From Pseudogymnoascus destructans (lineage: Eukaryota > Ascomycota > Leotiomycetes > Thelebolales > Thelebolaceae): 64,000 nt of DNA. Shown in pieces: positions 55,042 through 63,963 of this stretch. How positions within the stretch are numbered: the stretch's first letter is position 1; every line of letters starts with the position of its first letter. Position numbers and translations under genes: made by a program. The notes under the pieces are model-generated. The model did no database searches and was not told where the DNA came from. It worked only from the letters and a program-made list of their open reading frames with translations. The stretch is from positions 87,501-151,500 of the forward strand of contig NW_020167543.1 of assembly GCF_001641265.1 (NCBI RefSeq), in the 5' to 3' direction.

Positions 55042-55146
55042 TAAGATTGAATCCCACCTTTCTTTTGCTCTCTGAGCCTGAACCTTGATACTGAAATTTG
55101 AATTCCCTTCTTTGGAAACCCTACAACAATATCCTAAAGTTGATTC

Positions 55147-55189
55147 CAGAACACCACAGAACACACCAGAACACCACAGAACACCACAG
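55147..55189. repeat. Short tandem AGAACACCAC units
   Basis: Four imperfect copies in the leader between the LTR and the small gag frame. Confidence 0.85.
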
Positions 55190-55357
55190 CCTTCATAGAT
55201 CAGACCTTTCACAACGCTCCCTCAACAAGGAATATAGCTGTGAGGGAAGTGCGCTCCTCTCGAGTGGCTCCTACAGTCGACAAACTGCGCAATAGGGCCT
55301 TTGGCAATACGAGTCTGATCTACTGAATACAAAAACTGAAAGAATAGCAAAGCTGCT

Positions 55358-55822
55358 ATGGCACACATGGCCAAAGAAAAAGCCAAAATGGCTGACCAAA
55401 ACCCAGAAGATTATGAGTCTATAAATGAGAAAACAACCTTAGCATATGAGTCTGAGAAGAGAGATGAACTTCAAGATGACTTGCTCGAAGCCCAAGAAGA
55501 TTTCAAGAGGTTGGGCAAAACAGCTCAAGAAAGACACCAGTCTATACTACCAAACGGCCACCAGATGAGGACTTGGAATGTCAACACCTACACTGAATTC
55601 CAAAAGCTGTCACCTAGCAGCCAAGACTACGCCTGGTCAATGTTAAAAGCCATTATGAAGGACTACCTCATTGTCGGTCAAGCTTCTGATGCTACTATTG
55701 CAGAGCGAAACAGCTCCAAGAAGAAATTCAAGACAAGGATGAAAAGATTACTGAACTGCAAGGCATTCAAAAATATCTTGAGAATACAGCTTGTAAGGAT
55801 GCCTTCTCGTCTCTCATTCTAG
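55358..55822 (+). pseudogene. Gag-like N-terminal fragment of the 54821 element
   Basis: 154-aa frame beginning MAHMAKEKAKMADQNPEDYE, about 300 bp downstream of the LTR, charged and helical, with WNVNTYTEFQKLSPSSQDYA. It stops before any zinc knuckle or protease, and no pol follows. Placement after an LTR suggests Gag; sequence alone does not prove it. Confidence 0.45.
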
Positions 55823-56407
55823 GGAGTAGACTCCGGGTAGCCGCGGGGTCACGTGTGATCATTTGGGTGGCCTAACCGAGTCGGAACTGAGTCGGATGGG
55901 TTTCGGATACTTGAGAAAATCGACTGACAGGGGTTCCCCATCATCTTTTTTGTATCCTTCGTAGTAGACCTATAGGATAGCATCCGTTTAGCCTCTGACT
56001 CGCACTCTCATATGCTATTACTGTGAGCTGGGTGCCCTGTGTCATTACATTATACAAAAAAGATCACGCCTGCCGGGGACGGCCGTACTTAAATAATATC
56101 CCACACCGGAACGACTCAGGAGAACTACCGTTACACCATCGACTACGACTCGGTGATGTTTCGGAGGAGAGACCTGACGACTTCAAATAGCCGTGATTCC
56201 AGAGATCTCACGGACAGCCAGTGGATCAGGGTTTAATTCTTCAGAACAAGCTGGTAAAGTCGCCGACGCGTTGGCGCCAAATAGGATACGAGATCCTTAA
56301 GAACTCCCTCATAGCACAGAGGAAATTGTGGACAAGAGCGTTGATAGCTATGAGCTACCGGAAGTCAAGCTCTTTCGTATCGGTACTGATACACACCCGA
56401 GGCCATA
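55823..56407. other. Gap between two element remnants
   Basis: GC-balanced sequence with no gene; may contain the LTR/leader of the gypsy element whose gag starts at 56408. I could not define LTR ends. Confidence 0.35.
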
Positions 56408-57653
56408 TGTCGAAAAAGCCGACATCAAACATACCCCAAGACAACGACGGTCAACTGCCCAGAATGACTACCAGACAAACCACCGCTGCAGCTACGACCG
56501 CTGGGCCATCCGAAGACATCCCGAGTCGAATGGACCACCTCGAAGCACAGATACAGGAGGTCAAGGATCTACTAGTTATCCTGTCGGCATCTCAGACCAG
56601 AATCCCGTCCACACCGCCGGTGGACGCCCCCATACCCACAGTCGAAGTTACGGAGCAACGAACGCCTCGTACACGAAACACCCCCGAGACAGTTCAATTG
56701 CCACCTCTTCGGAACACTCGTTCTCCCTCAATTCCAGGGTCATCACGAATGCACACCGAGGACCCTCCGAATCGCTATAAGAAATCAACCATCTCTGAGA
56801 AAATCCTTCCTCTCAGCGATGGGGTAGAACATACCTTCTTACAATGGAGCGCTTCGATTCGGGACCGACTCGTAGTCAATGAGGACCACTATCTTACTGA
56901 CGTCTCGAGAAGAGCGTTGATATGGGGAACACGACCAGCCTGGCAAAGACCTACCTAGAGCCCCAATACCTGTCCGCTACGCATGGGTTCCGCAGTGCTG
57001 AGGAGATGATGGATCTTCTAGGTTCATACTACCTCACAGGCAACGAGACGGAGCAGGCCAGGAACCTCTTCGACGACCTGCAAATGGGAGAGAAAGGGCA
57101 TGCTAGCGAAACCTTCCCAGAGTTCAAGGCTCGTTTCCAAAGTGCAGCTATCACAGGACAAGTCTCCGAGTCGGAATGGTTTCGGTACATGTGGAACAAG
57201 TAGACTCCTCAATTCCGCAGCCGCATCGCGATCATCAAAAACCAATGGAAGGGAGAATACCAGACCATGGTACGAGAACTTACCGCCTTCGACCAGGAAC
57301 GGCGCCGGAACAACGAATTGAATCCGCTACCCGCTCTCGCAAGGACGTCCACACGTATCACAGATACGGCAAAGGCGTCATCAGCGTCGAAGCCGACTCG
57401 AGCCACATCCACTCTGTTCACCCGAACCGCGTTCCTCCCCAAGCCAGCCATACCAGAACGTCTGAGAACTGCAGTCCCTGCGCCCTCAGGAAACTGTTTC
57501 AAGTGTGGCAAGCCCGGCCATTTCCAGGACAAATGCCCCCTTAACGCTACTATCAAGGAAATGGACCGTAACGACCCTGAGACAGAAGAACAATGGCAAG
57601 AAGCTGTGGAACTTCAATCGGATGCGTCCCTCGAGGAAAACGACGAAGCCTAG
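56408..57653 (+). pseudogene. Gag of a second gypsy-type element, one frameshift and one stop
   Basis: Starts MSKKPTSNIPQDNDGQ. The N-terminal half is Pro/Thr-rich with a helical segment (MDHLEAQIQEVKDLLVIL). The Gag core begins near 56800. A frame change near 56925 shifts to LAKTYLEPQYLSATHGFRS, and an in-frame TAG at 57201 follows MWNK. After it the frame stays open through a CCHC knuckle (CFKCGKPGHFQDKC) to a stop at 57653. No pol follows because copy 2 of the other gypsy element starts 13 bp later. Not related closely to the Gag of copies 1/2. Confidence 0.8.
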
Positions 57654-57666
57654 GAGAAGGCTCTTT

Positions 57667-57981
57667 GTGACGTGTGAGTCACAGTGGGAAGCGGGGTAGG
57701 CTGCCATGTGACGGGGCTAATGGATAGTTGAGCTATCCACAAACTATCCTGAATATCTAGCTATCCGCCAACTATCCAGATTACCCATGAGGCACGACGC
57801 CACTATATAAGTAGATAGTATTTCCTTAGATAGGAGCTTCGTGCTCAACTCAATATAGTATTCTTTACAATACTGTAACGTGTTACTTGGAAAGCCTGTG
57901 TCTAATCCCCTGCCTCCTCTGTCAAGTCAACCTTACGCAAGAAACCTCTGTGTCTTCTATCATTTAGAAGTCAGCGTTACA
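57667..57981 (+). repeat. gypsy copy 2 5' LTR, missing first 52 bp
   Basis: Begins inside the LTR at GTGACGTGTGAGTC and ends CGTTACA. Carries the TATATAA box at 57804. Matches the copy 1 LTR without visible differences in the regions compared, but lacks the 27-bp and 2-bp insertions of the 3' LTR of its own element. Confidence 0.9.
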
Positions 57982-57983
57982 CT

Positions 57984-57991
57984 TTGAGCAC
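57984..57991 (+). promoter_or_regulatory. Primer-binding region, candidate self-priming site
   Basis: Two bases after the LTR, TTGAGCAC is the reverse complement of GTGCTCAA at 57841-57848 in the LTR, 31-37 bp downstream of the TATA box where the transcript should begin. The region does not start with TGG as tRNA-primed elements do. Self-priming as in Tf1-like elements is inferred. Confidence 0.45.
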
Positions 57992-58027
57992 CACTTCCAC
58001 GAGGTACCAGCTTACACACAAAGCAAC

Positions 58028-59479
58028 ATGGCTGGAGACGATACTGGATCAAATGTTGGATTGAAGGGGAAGGCTGCTACTGAACCTACCATCGAAGCCC
58101 CACAGGCTCACCCTTCAGACAAGTTGAAGATTGCATTCCCAGACACCTTTCATGGGGATCGCAAGAAGCTTAAGAGCTTCATCATCCAGACAGAGCTATG
58201 GATGGCGTTTAACGCCAAACACTTCAACAAAGAAGTGGAACAGGTCCTATGGGCTGTGGCACTCTTTCGAGGACCAGCCTCAGAATGGATCTCTAACTAC
58301 CTCGCCGACTACATGAACCATCGAACACCCGACGGAAAATGCAACACCTTAGCTAGCCAAGGAACGAAGGAAATTTTTGTATCCTGGAACGGATTCCTCA
58401 AAACGCTTAAGGCAAACTTCGGAGACATTGATGAACGACGAAATGCAGTCAGGGCACTCCAGGCTCTCAAGCAGAGAGGGTCAGCAGTTGCATACACCGC
58501 TGAGTTTCAACAGCATGCAACACTCACCAACTGGGGAGACGAGGCTATCTGTGACCAATTCTACGCAGGTCTGAAAGACCATGTGAAGGACGAAATCTCA
58601 AGGTCTGACAAACCAGATGACCTTAGAGAGATGATTGAATTGGCTCAGAAGATTGACAATCGTCACTACGAACGGCAACTCGAGAAGAAAGGGGGACCAC
58701 CTAGTCAACACTGGACTCAGAAGAGAGGACAAACAAAGAGTCATTGGCCCCAACCTATGGAACTTGACGCTACTTTCAAGCCTAATGGCAAACCCCACAA
58801 TCCCAACAAGGAGCGACAGTTCCAAGAACGGCTCTGTTTCAACTGCAATAAGCCTGGACACATAGCGCGAAACTGCAGACAGTCAAAGAAAGGGAATGGA
58901 GGACAAAAGTATGGCAAACAGCTTAATGCTACTTGGCAAGGTCAAGGCGGGTGCAAGCCCCCACGAGGACAGCTATGTGCCACGTTAAAAGGAAAAGAGA
59001 ACTGGAGTATTACTACTCAGGATCTCGAGGAATTCCACTTGTCAAACAGAGAAGACAAGAACGATGACAAGGAGCTCACTAGTTCTCAAAAGCAATGGTT
59101 ACAAGCATTTGAGAAGACAGCAAGTAAGACTCTCTTCAAGGAACAACTGCCAGGAGCAGTAAGAACCTTCAAGGAAGCCATGCTTCAGGAGACGGTCGAT
59201 CAAAGAATTCCTGTGCCCAAGCCACCAATGAGCTGGCAGGACACTACACAATACTGGGAGGTTGCAGTTCGCACAGTGAGGTGCCGACCGGAATACCCTC
59301 ACCAGCAGGAAAGCATCCCAAGAGAAGAAAAGGGAACACGAGTGTTAGAAGCACACGAACGCCTACGCCGTGAAGCAGAACGAAGAAGAGAAGGGACACC
59401 ACTTCTACGACCATTAGAATATGGTGAACATGATGGATTTTCCTCAGACGGTTATTCCTCAGACGATTCAAAAAACTAG
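58028..59479 (+). CDS. gypsy copy 2 Gag
   Basis: 483 aa capsid/nucleocapsid precursor, identical to copy 1 Gag. Gag helical domain around residues 30-220; CCHC knuckle (CFNCNKPGHIARNC) near residue 275; Lys/Gln-rich then acidic C-terminus. The last codons before the stop form the slippery heptamer described separately. Start chosen at the first ATG after the primer-binding region, 46 bp downstream of the LTR. Confidence 0.93.
   Translation: MAGDDTGSNVGLKGKAATEPTIEAPQAHPSDKLKIAFPDTFHGDRKKLKSFIIQTELWMAFNAKHFNKEVEQVLWAVALFRGPASEWISNYLADYMNHRTPDGKCNTLASQGTKEIFVSWNGFLKTLKANFGDIDERRNAVRALQALKQRGSAVAYTAEFQQHATLTNWGDEAICDQFYAGLKDHVKDEISRSDKPDDLREMIELAQKIDNRHYERQLEKKGGPPSQHWTQKRGQTKSHWPQPMELDATFKPNGKPHNPNKERQFQERLCFNCNKPGHIARNCRQSKKGNGGQKYGKQLNATWQGQGGCKPPRGQLCATLKGKENWSITTQDLEEFHLSNREDKNDDKELTSSQKQWLQAFEKTASKTLFKEQLPGAVRTFKEAMLQETVDQRIPVPKPPMSWQDTTQYWEVAVRTVRCRPEYPHQQESIPREEKGTRVLEAHERLRREAERRREGTPLLRPLEYGEHDGFSSDGYSSDDSKN
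59470..59476 (+). promoter_or_regulatory. -1 ribosomal frameshift heptamer A AAA AAC
   Basis: In the gag frame the codons are TCA AAA AAC followed directly by TAG. The heptamer matches X XXY YYZ. Slipping back one base reads into the pol frame, which is open without stops from before this point through the pol ATG at 59548 to 63000. The same heptamer is at 43799-43805 in copy 1 (minus strand). Confidence 0.75.
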
Positions 59480-59547
59480 GAGTCCTCGGCAGTAGGCCAC
59501 TGGCGAGCGACACAGAGAGGCCTAGTACAAACCAGCTATGCGCCACA

Positions 59548-62500
59548 ATGGGCGGCATGCAGCTATATGTGGTTGCTAAGATACAACAGCAACACCTCCG
59601 AGCTATGATAGACTCAGGAGCAACGGGCAACTTTATGACAAAGAAAGTAGCAGACACACACGGTTTCAGGATGCAGCTGAAGACCGATCCATACCCATTA
59701 ATGGTTGTAGATGGAGAGCCCATCTCAACTAACAATGGAATGGTGACCCACGAGACGGTCCCATTAGAAATGGTCATGCTACGCGGACACAAGGAAACGA
59801 TACAGTTTGATATCGTGCACATGGACAATCATGCATGCATACTTGGTGTACCGTGGCTCAAGAAACACAACCCCCAGATCGACTGGCGGAATGAGAAAGT
59901 TGTGATGAGCCAATGCGCATGTGAACAACGAACGGACATGCCGCAGAAGGAGAAAACCTCCAAAGACCGGAAGGAGTTATGTGCGACCACCGAGTCTGAT
60001 GACCCAGCCCAGGCATCCTCACTGAAGCAAATACCAGTGGAGTATAAGGAATACGAGCAGTTATTCCAGGAAGGCCCTAACGAAGAGGCGCTTCCTAAGC
60101 ACCAACCATGGGATCATGAGATACCTATCATGGAAGGAAAGAGTCCACCGTTCGGACCAATATATCAGATGTCAGCAGCAGAGCTGGACATACTGAAGGA
60201 ATACATTGACGAGAACCTCGCAAAATGGTTCATTCGACCATCGACATCACCAGCAGGAAGTCCAATACTATTTGTGCCAAAGAAGGACAAGAAGCTAAGA
60301 CTCTGCATGGACTATCGAGGAATGAATAATGTCACTATCAAAGATAGATATGCCTTACCTTTGATAAGCGAACTACACGATCGGTTCCAGGGAGCCAAGA
60401 TATTTACCAAGCTGGACCTCAGAGGCGCCTATAACCTGATTCGAATCAAGAAAGGGGATGAGTGGAAAACAGCATTCCGCACCCGCTATGGCTTGTTCAA
60501 ATACTTGGTTATGCCCTTTGGTCTAACAAATGCACCAGCATCCATGCAGAGGCTCATGAATGCAGCTCTCCATGAATACTTGGATGTGTTTGTTATCGTC
60601 TACCTAGACGATATCTTAGTCTACTCAGGAGACCCAACGGAACACATTGGTCATGTTCAGAAGGTATTACAGAAGTTAAAGGAGCATCGGTTACTCCTCA
60701 AGCCAGAAAAATGCGAATTCCACAAGGATCAAGTAGAATTCTTAGGCTACATTGTCGGAACGCATGGCATCAAAATGGACCAAGCAAAGGTCACAGCAGT
60801 GTTGGAATGGCCAACACCAACCACGGTCAAAGAAGTACAAGCCTTCTTAGGCTTTGCCAACTTCTACCGGAGGTTTATTATGGGATATTCCAAGGTAGCT
60901 CAACCACTTACAGAGCTTACAAGGAAAGACCTTATGTTCGAATGGACAAGCAAGGCAGAGGCTGCTTTTCAGGAACTTAAGACGAAGTTCACAGAAGCAC
61001 CTATCCTAGTCACATTCGACCCTGCAAAGAGGATTGTCTTAGAGACAGACTCCTCTGACTTCGCGATTGGAGCCTGTCTAAGTCAGCCAGACAAAGACAA
61101 GAAGCTTAAGCCAGTTGCATATTACTCTAGAAAACTGTCACCTGCAGAGCTCAACTATGACATCCACGACAAGGAGCTGATAGCTATTGTCGTTGCTTTT
61201 GAGCAATGGCGAGTATATCTTAAAGGATCGACCTACCCAGTACAGGTATGGACGGATCACAAGAATCTCATATACTTCACCACAACCAAGGTTTTAAACC
61301 GCAGACAAGTCCGATGGGCAGAGACACTCGCAGCCTACAACTTCACGATTACATATCGCAAGGGCTCTGAGAATGCAAGAGCCGATGCTCTTAGCAGAAG
61401 GACTGACTACATCGGCCCTAAAGAGGAAAGACCTAGAGCCATATTGAAGAAAACAGATGCAGGAATGCAATACAACGAGTTGCTAGCCACGATTGCCACT
61501 GTGGAGAACTCGGAGTTGGAAGAAAGACTCAAGAAAGCTTATGCAACAGATGAATGTGCAAAGCGAGTCTTAATAAAAACCGAAGGCGACTTCGCCATCG
61601 ATGAACAAGGATTGATCCGATTCAAAGGATTAGTGTATGTCCCAAACAAAATGAGACGCCCGCTAGTGCAAGAACAACACTCGCTACCAGCACACGGCCA
61701 TCAGGGAGTAACATGCACCTTCGAACGAATCACCCAACACTACTACTTCCCAGGTATGAGGAAGCAGGTGGAAACGGTAGTAAGAGAGTGCGACATTTGC
61801 AGCAAATCCAAAACCAATAGGCACTTGCCATATGGACAGCTGAAATCGACTCCAGTACCAACAGGAGCATGGAAATCTATAGCTTTGGACTTCATTGTCA
61901 AGCTACCACCCTCTCGGGACCCGTTAACAGGAGTAGTATTTGACGCTATCCTGGTTATTACGGAAAGACTCACGAAATATGGAATATTTGTGCCATATTT
62001 AGAAGCTAGCGATGCTGAAGCACTCGCATACACCTTCCTTCGAGTCATATTAGCCGATCACGGATTACTGGAAGAAATCATCTCAGACAGAGACAAGCTT
62101 TTTACTTCGAAATTTTGGAAATCTTTAATGGCACTTTTGGGAACAAATCATAAGCTATCAACAGCTTTCCATCCCCAAACAGACGGTCAAACAGAAAGAC
62201 TGAATCAAACCCTTGAACAATACCTACGGAGTTATGTCAACCACCAACAAGACAATTGGGTTCAGATATTACCCATCGCACAGTTCGCATATAACAGCGC
62301 GATGACCGAAGCAACAAAAGTCTCACCGTTCTTTGCCAATTACGGCTATCAGCCAGAGGCATATAGACAACCACGACCGGATGAATCAAGAGCAGAACAA
62401 GCTATGATCGCTGTGGAACAACTCAAATCGTTCCATGAACAACTCGCGACAGACATCCAATTCTTAAATGAACGATCTGCCGCGTATGCAAACAAGAAGC

Positions 62501-63000
62501 GCAGTATGGAACCTGCCTTCAAGGAGGGGGATAAAGTATACCTACTCCGGAAACATATCAAAATGAAACGACCAAGTACAAAGTTGGACTTCAAGAAATT
62601 GGGACCATTCAAAATATTGAACAAAGTCAGCTCAGTTAATTACAGACTGCAGCTACCCAAGAAGTCTAGACTACACCCGGTATTTCATGTCTCACTACTG
62701 GAACCAGCAAGAGGAAATACCCCAATTGCGACAGATACAAAACTTCAACCAGAGAATGAGATTGTTGAATACGAAGTCGAGGCGATCCTAGACAGAAGGT
62801 TAGTAGGACGCAAAGAAGAGTTTTTGATAAAATGGAAAGGTTATGAACCTACGGACAATTCATGGGAAACGGTCAGAAACCTTAGCTGTCCAGAGCTACT
62901 GGAGACGTTTCGCCGTCGACACCCAAGCGATCAAAGAAGCCAGGAGACAGGGCCACGAAAAGGTCCTGGTCAGGGGCAGCACCCTCGGAAACGGCAGTAG
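59548..63000 (+). CDS. gypsy copy 2 Pol (PR-RT-RH-IN-chromodomain)
   Basis: 1150 aa from the first ATG, though translation most likely enters by frameshift at 59470, adding about 25 residues. Domains: protease DSGATGNF at about 22; RT with LRLCMDYRG and YLDDILVYS at about 355; RNase H with ETDSSDFAIGACL at about 500; integrase zinc region (HGHQGV, CDICSKSK), core with LDFIVKLPP, DRDKLFTSKFW and HPQTDGQTERLNQ; and a C-terminal chromodomain (EVEAILDRRL, then FLIKWKGYEPTDNSWE), which defines chromoviruses and targets insertion to modified chromatin. Every catalytic motif looks intact. Confidence 0.95.
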   Translation: MGGMQLYVVAKIQQQHLRAMIDSGATGNFMTKKVADTHGFRMQLKTDPYPLMVVDGEPISTNNGMVTHETVPLEMVMLRGHKETIQFDIVHMDNHACILGVPWLKKHNPQIDWRNEKVVMSQCACEQRTDMPQKEKTSKDRKELCATTESDDPAQASSLKQIPVEYKEYEQLFQEGPNEEALPKHQPWDHEIPIMEGKSPPFGPIYQMSAAELDILKEYIDENLAKWFIRPSTSPAGSPILFVPKKDKKLRLCMDYRGMNNVTIKDRYALPLISELHDRFQGAKIFTKLDLRGAYNLIRIKKGDEWKTAFRTRYGLFKYLVMPFGLTNAPASMQRLMNAALHEYLDVFVIVYLDDILVYSGDPTEHIGHVQKVLQKLKEHRLLLKPEKCEFHKDQVEFLGYIVGTHGIKMDQAKVTAVLEWPTPTTVKEVQAFLGFANFYRRFIMGYSKVAQPLTELTRKDLMFEWTSKAEAAFQELKTKFTEAPILVTFDPAKRIVLETDSSDFAIGACLSQPDKDKKLKPVAYYSRKLSPAELNYDIHDKELIAIVVAFEQWRVYLKGSTYPVQVWTDHKNLIYFTTTKVLNRRQVRWAETLAAYNFTITYRKGSENARADALSRRTDYIGPKEERPRAILKKTDAGMQYNELLATIATVENSELEERLKKAYATDECAKRVLIKTEGDFAIDEQGLIRFKGLVYVPNKMRRPLVQEQHSLPAHGHQGVTCTFERITQHYYFPGMRKQVETVVRECDICSKSKTNRHLPYGQLKSTPVPTGAWKSIALDFIVKLPPSRDPLTGVVFDAILVITERLTKYGIFVPYLEASDAEALAYTFLRVILADHGLLEEIISDRDKLFTSKFWKSLMALLGTNHKLSTAFHPQTDGQTERLNQTLEQYLRSYVNHQQDNWVQILPIAQFAYNSAMTEATKVSPFFANYGYQPEAYRQPRPDESRAEQAMIAVEQLKSFHEQLATDIQFLNERSAAYANKKRSMEPAFKEGDKVYLLRKHIKMKRPSTKLDFKKLGPFKILNKVSSVNYRLQLPKKSRLHPVFHVSLLEPARGNTPIATDTKLQPENEIVEYEVEAILDRRLVGRKEEFLIKWKGYEPTDNSWETVRNLSCPELLETFRRRHPSDQRSQETGPRKGPGQGQHPRKRQ

Positions 63001-63457
63001 AAGGGCTGTGCAAGAGAGTCCCTTTGACCTCTGCCTCCCTACACTCCTTCTCCTCTGCTTCATCCAATTCGTCCAAAGATTTCAGACCACGACGCAGCAT
63101 CTCAACACCGTGGGTTTTGAGAGCCTTCTGCTGTTTGCGAAGACGCATGCGACGGGCATATGCTTCTTGAGCGCAGAGGTGAGCCTCTCGCTCCTGAGAT
63201 GTCGCCGCTTCCTCTTCTACCTCAAGACGCTCTTCTTCTTTTCAAAGCTTCTCCCAATCAGTTGGAGAAGGGGCGCAAGCGTTGCATTTGGAATTGCGAC
63301 GAGTACATTCACTACAACGATGACTACCAGCAACAACGATACAGAATCGATTGTTGTGAAGACAGCTGGAACATGGCGACATTAGGTTGCCGTTCTTTTC
63401 AATACGGTCTGCAAGAAGATGACGTTCTTTGATTTTTATGTGTCTACTAGAAGACAT
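62882..63457 (-). pseudogene. Antisense reading frame with Zn2Cys6-like motif inside the gypsy element
   Basis: On the minus strand, from ATG 63457 (MSSSRHIKIKERHLLADRIE), a frame runs 191 codons with a single TGA at 63242-63244. The N-terminal part has six cysteines spaced CX2CX6CX8CX2CX6C (CSSC, then C, then CSEC, then C), which fits the fungal Zn(II)2Cys6 cluster spacing. After the TGA the same frame continues as a Glu/Arg/Ala-rich helical region (EERLEVEEEAATSQEREAHL, then MRLRKQQKALKTHGVEMLRR). It overlaps the last 119 bp of pol. If TGA is a true stop, a 71-aa protein carrying the cysteine motif remains. No homologue can be named from memory; extra antisense genes are known in some Botrytis gypsy elements. 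Confidence 0.55.
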
Positions 63458-63551
63458 GGTAAGCAGCGCAACCTGCTCGACAATTAAGTGGGCATCACCC
63501 TACTTAAGTAAGCGATTCCTTAATCAGCAAGACCTAAGGGACTAGGCCTTT

Positions 63552-63566
63552 TGGAGGAGGACCTAG
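63552..63566 (+). promoter_or_regulatory. Polypurine tract
   Basis: TGGAGGAGGA immediately upstream of the 3' LTR start at 63567, in the position expected for plus-strand priming. Confidence 0.6.
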
Positions 63567-63963
63567 TGTTACGGCTATAGTAACATGATGTCATGGTTAC
63601 AGGGCCAGGGCCTAGTAACGTAACGTGTGAGTCACAGTGGGAAGCGGGGTAGGCTGCCATGTGACGGGGCTAATGGATAGTTGCAGAAACTAGTGGATAT
63701 TGGATAGTTGAGCTATCCACGAACTATCCTGAATATCTAGCTATCCGCCAACTATCCAGATTACCCATGAGGCACGACGCCACTATATAAGTAGATAGTA
63801 TTTCCTTAGATAGGAGCTTCGTGCTCAACTCAATATAGTATTCTTTACAATACTGTAACGTGTTACTTGGAAAGCCTTTGTGTCTAATCCCCTGCCTCCT
63901 CTGTCAAGTCAACCTTACGCAAGAAACCTCTGTGTCTTCTATCATTTAGAAGTCAGCGTTACA
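63567..63963 (+). repeat. gypsy copy 2 3' LTR, complete, 397 bp
   Basis: TGTTACGGC ... CGTTACA. Relative to the LTR of copy 1 it carries a 27-bp insertion near 63680, a 2-bp insertion near 63878 and at least two substitutions, so it is a distinct LTR variant. Confidence 0.92.

Larger units (their letters stand above)
57667..63963 (+). mobile_element. Ty3/gypsy chromovirus copy 2, nearly complete
   Basis: Order: 5'-truncated LTR (57667-57981), primer-binding region, gag, pol with chromodomain, an antisense frame, a polypurine tract and a 397-bp 3' LTR (63567-63963). All sense frames are open. The 5' LTR lacks its first 52 bp, replaced by the gag flank of another element, so no target-site duplication can be read. 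No sign of repeat-induced point mutation between this copy and copy 1. Confidence 0.95.

Noticed and set aside
59244..59828. 194-aa minus-strand frame antisense to the gag/pol junction (also 43447-44031)
   Set aside because: Present in both copies only because the sense strand is identical; composition is that of a complementary shadow with no motif, and it overlaps coding sequence on the sense strand fully.
63242..63457. CRISPR-like or other bacterial-type systems anywhere in the window
   Set aside because: Repeats found are tandem, inverted or LTR-type; no spaced direct-repeat array and the DNA is clearly fungal nuclear.
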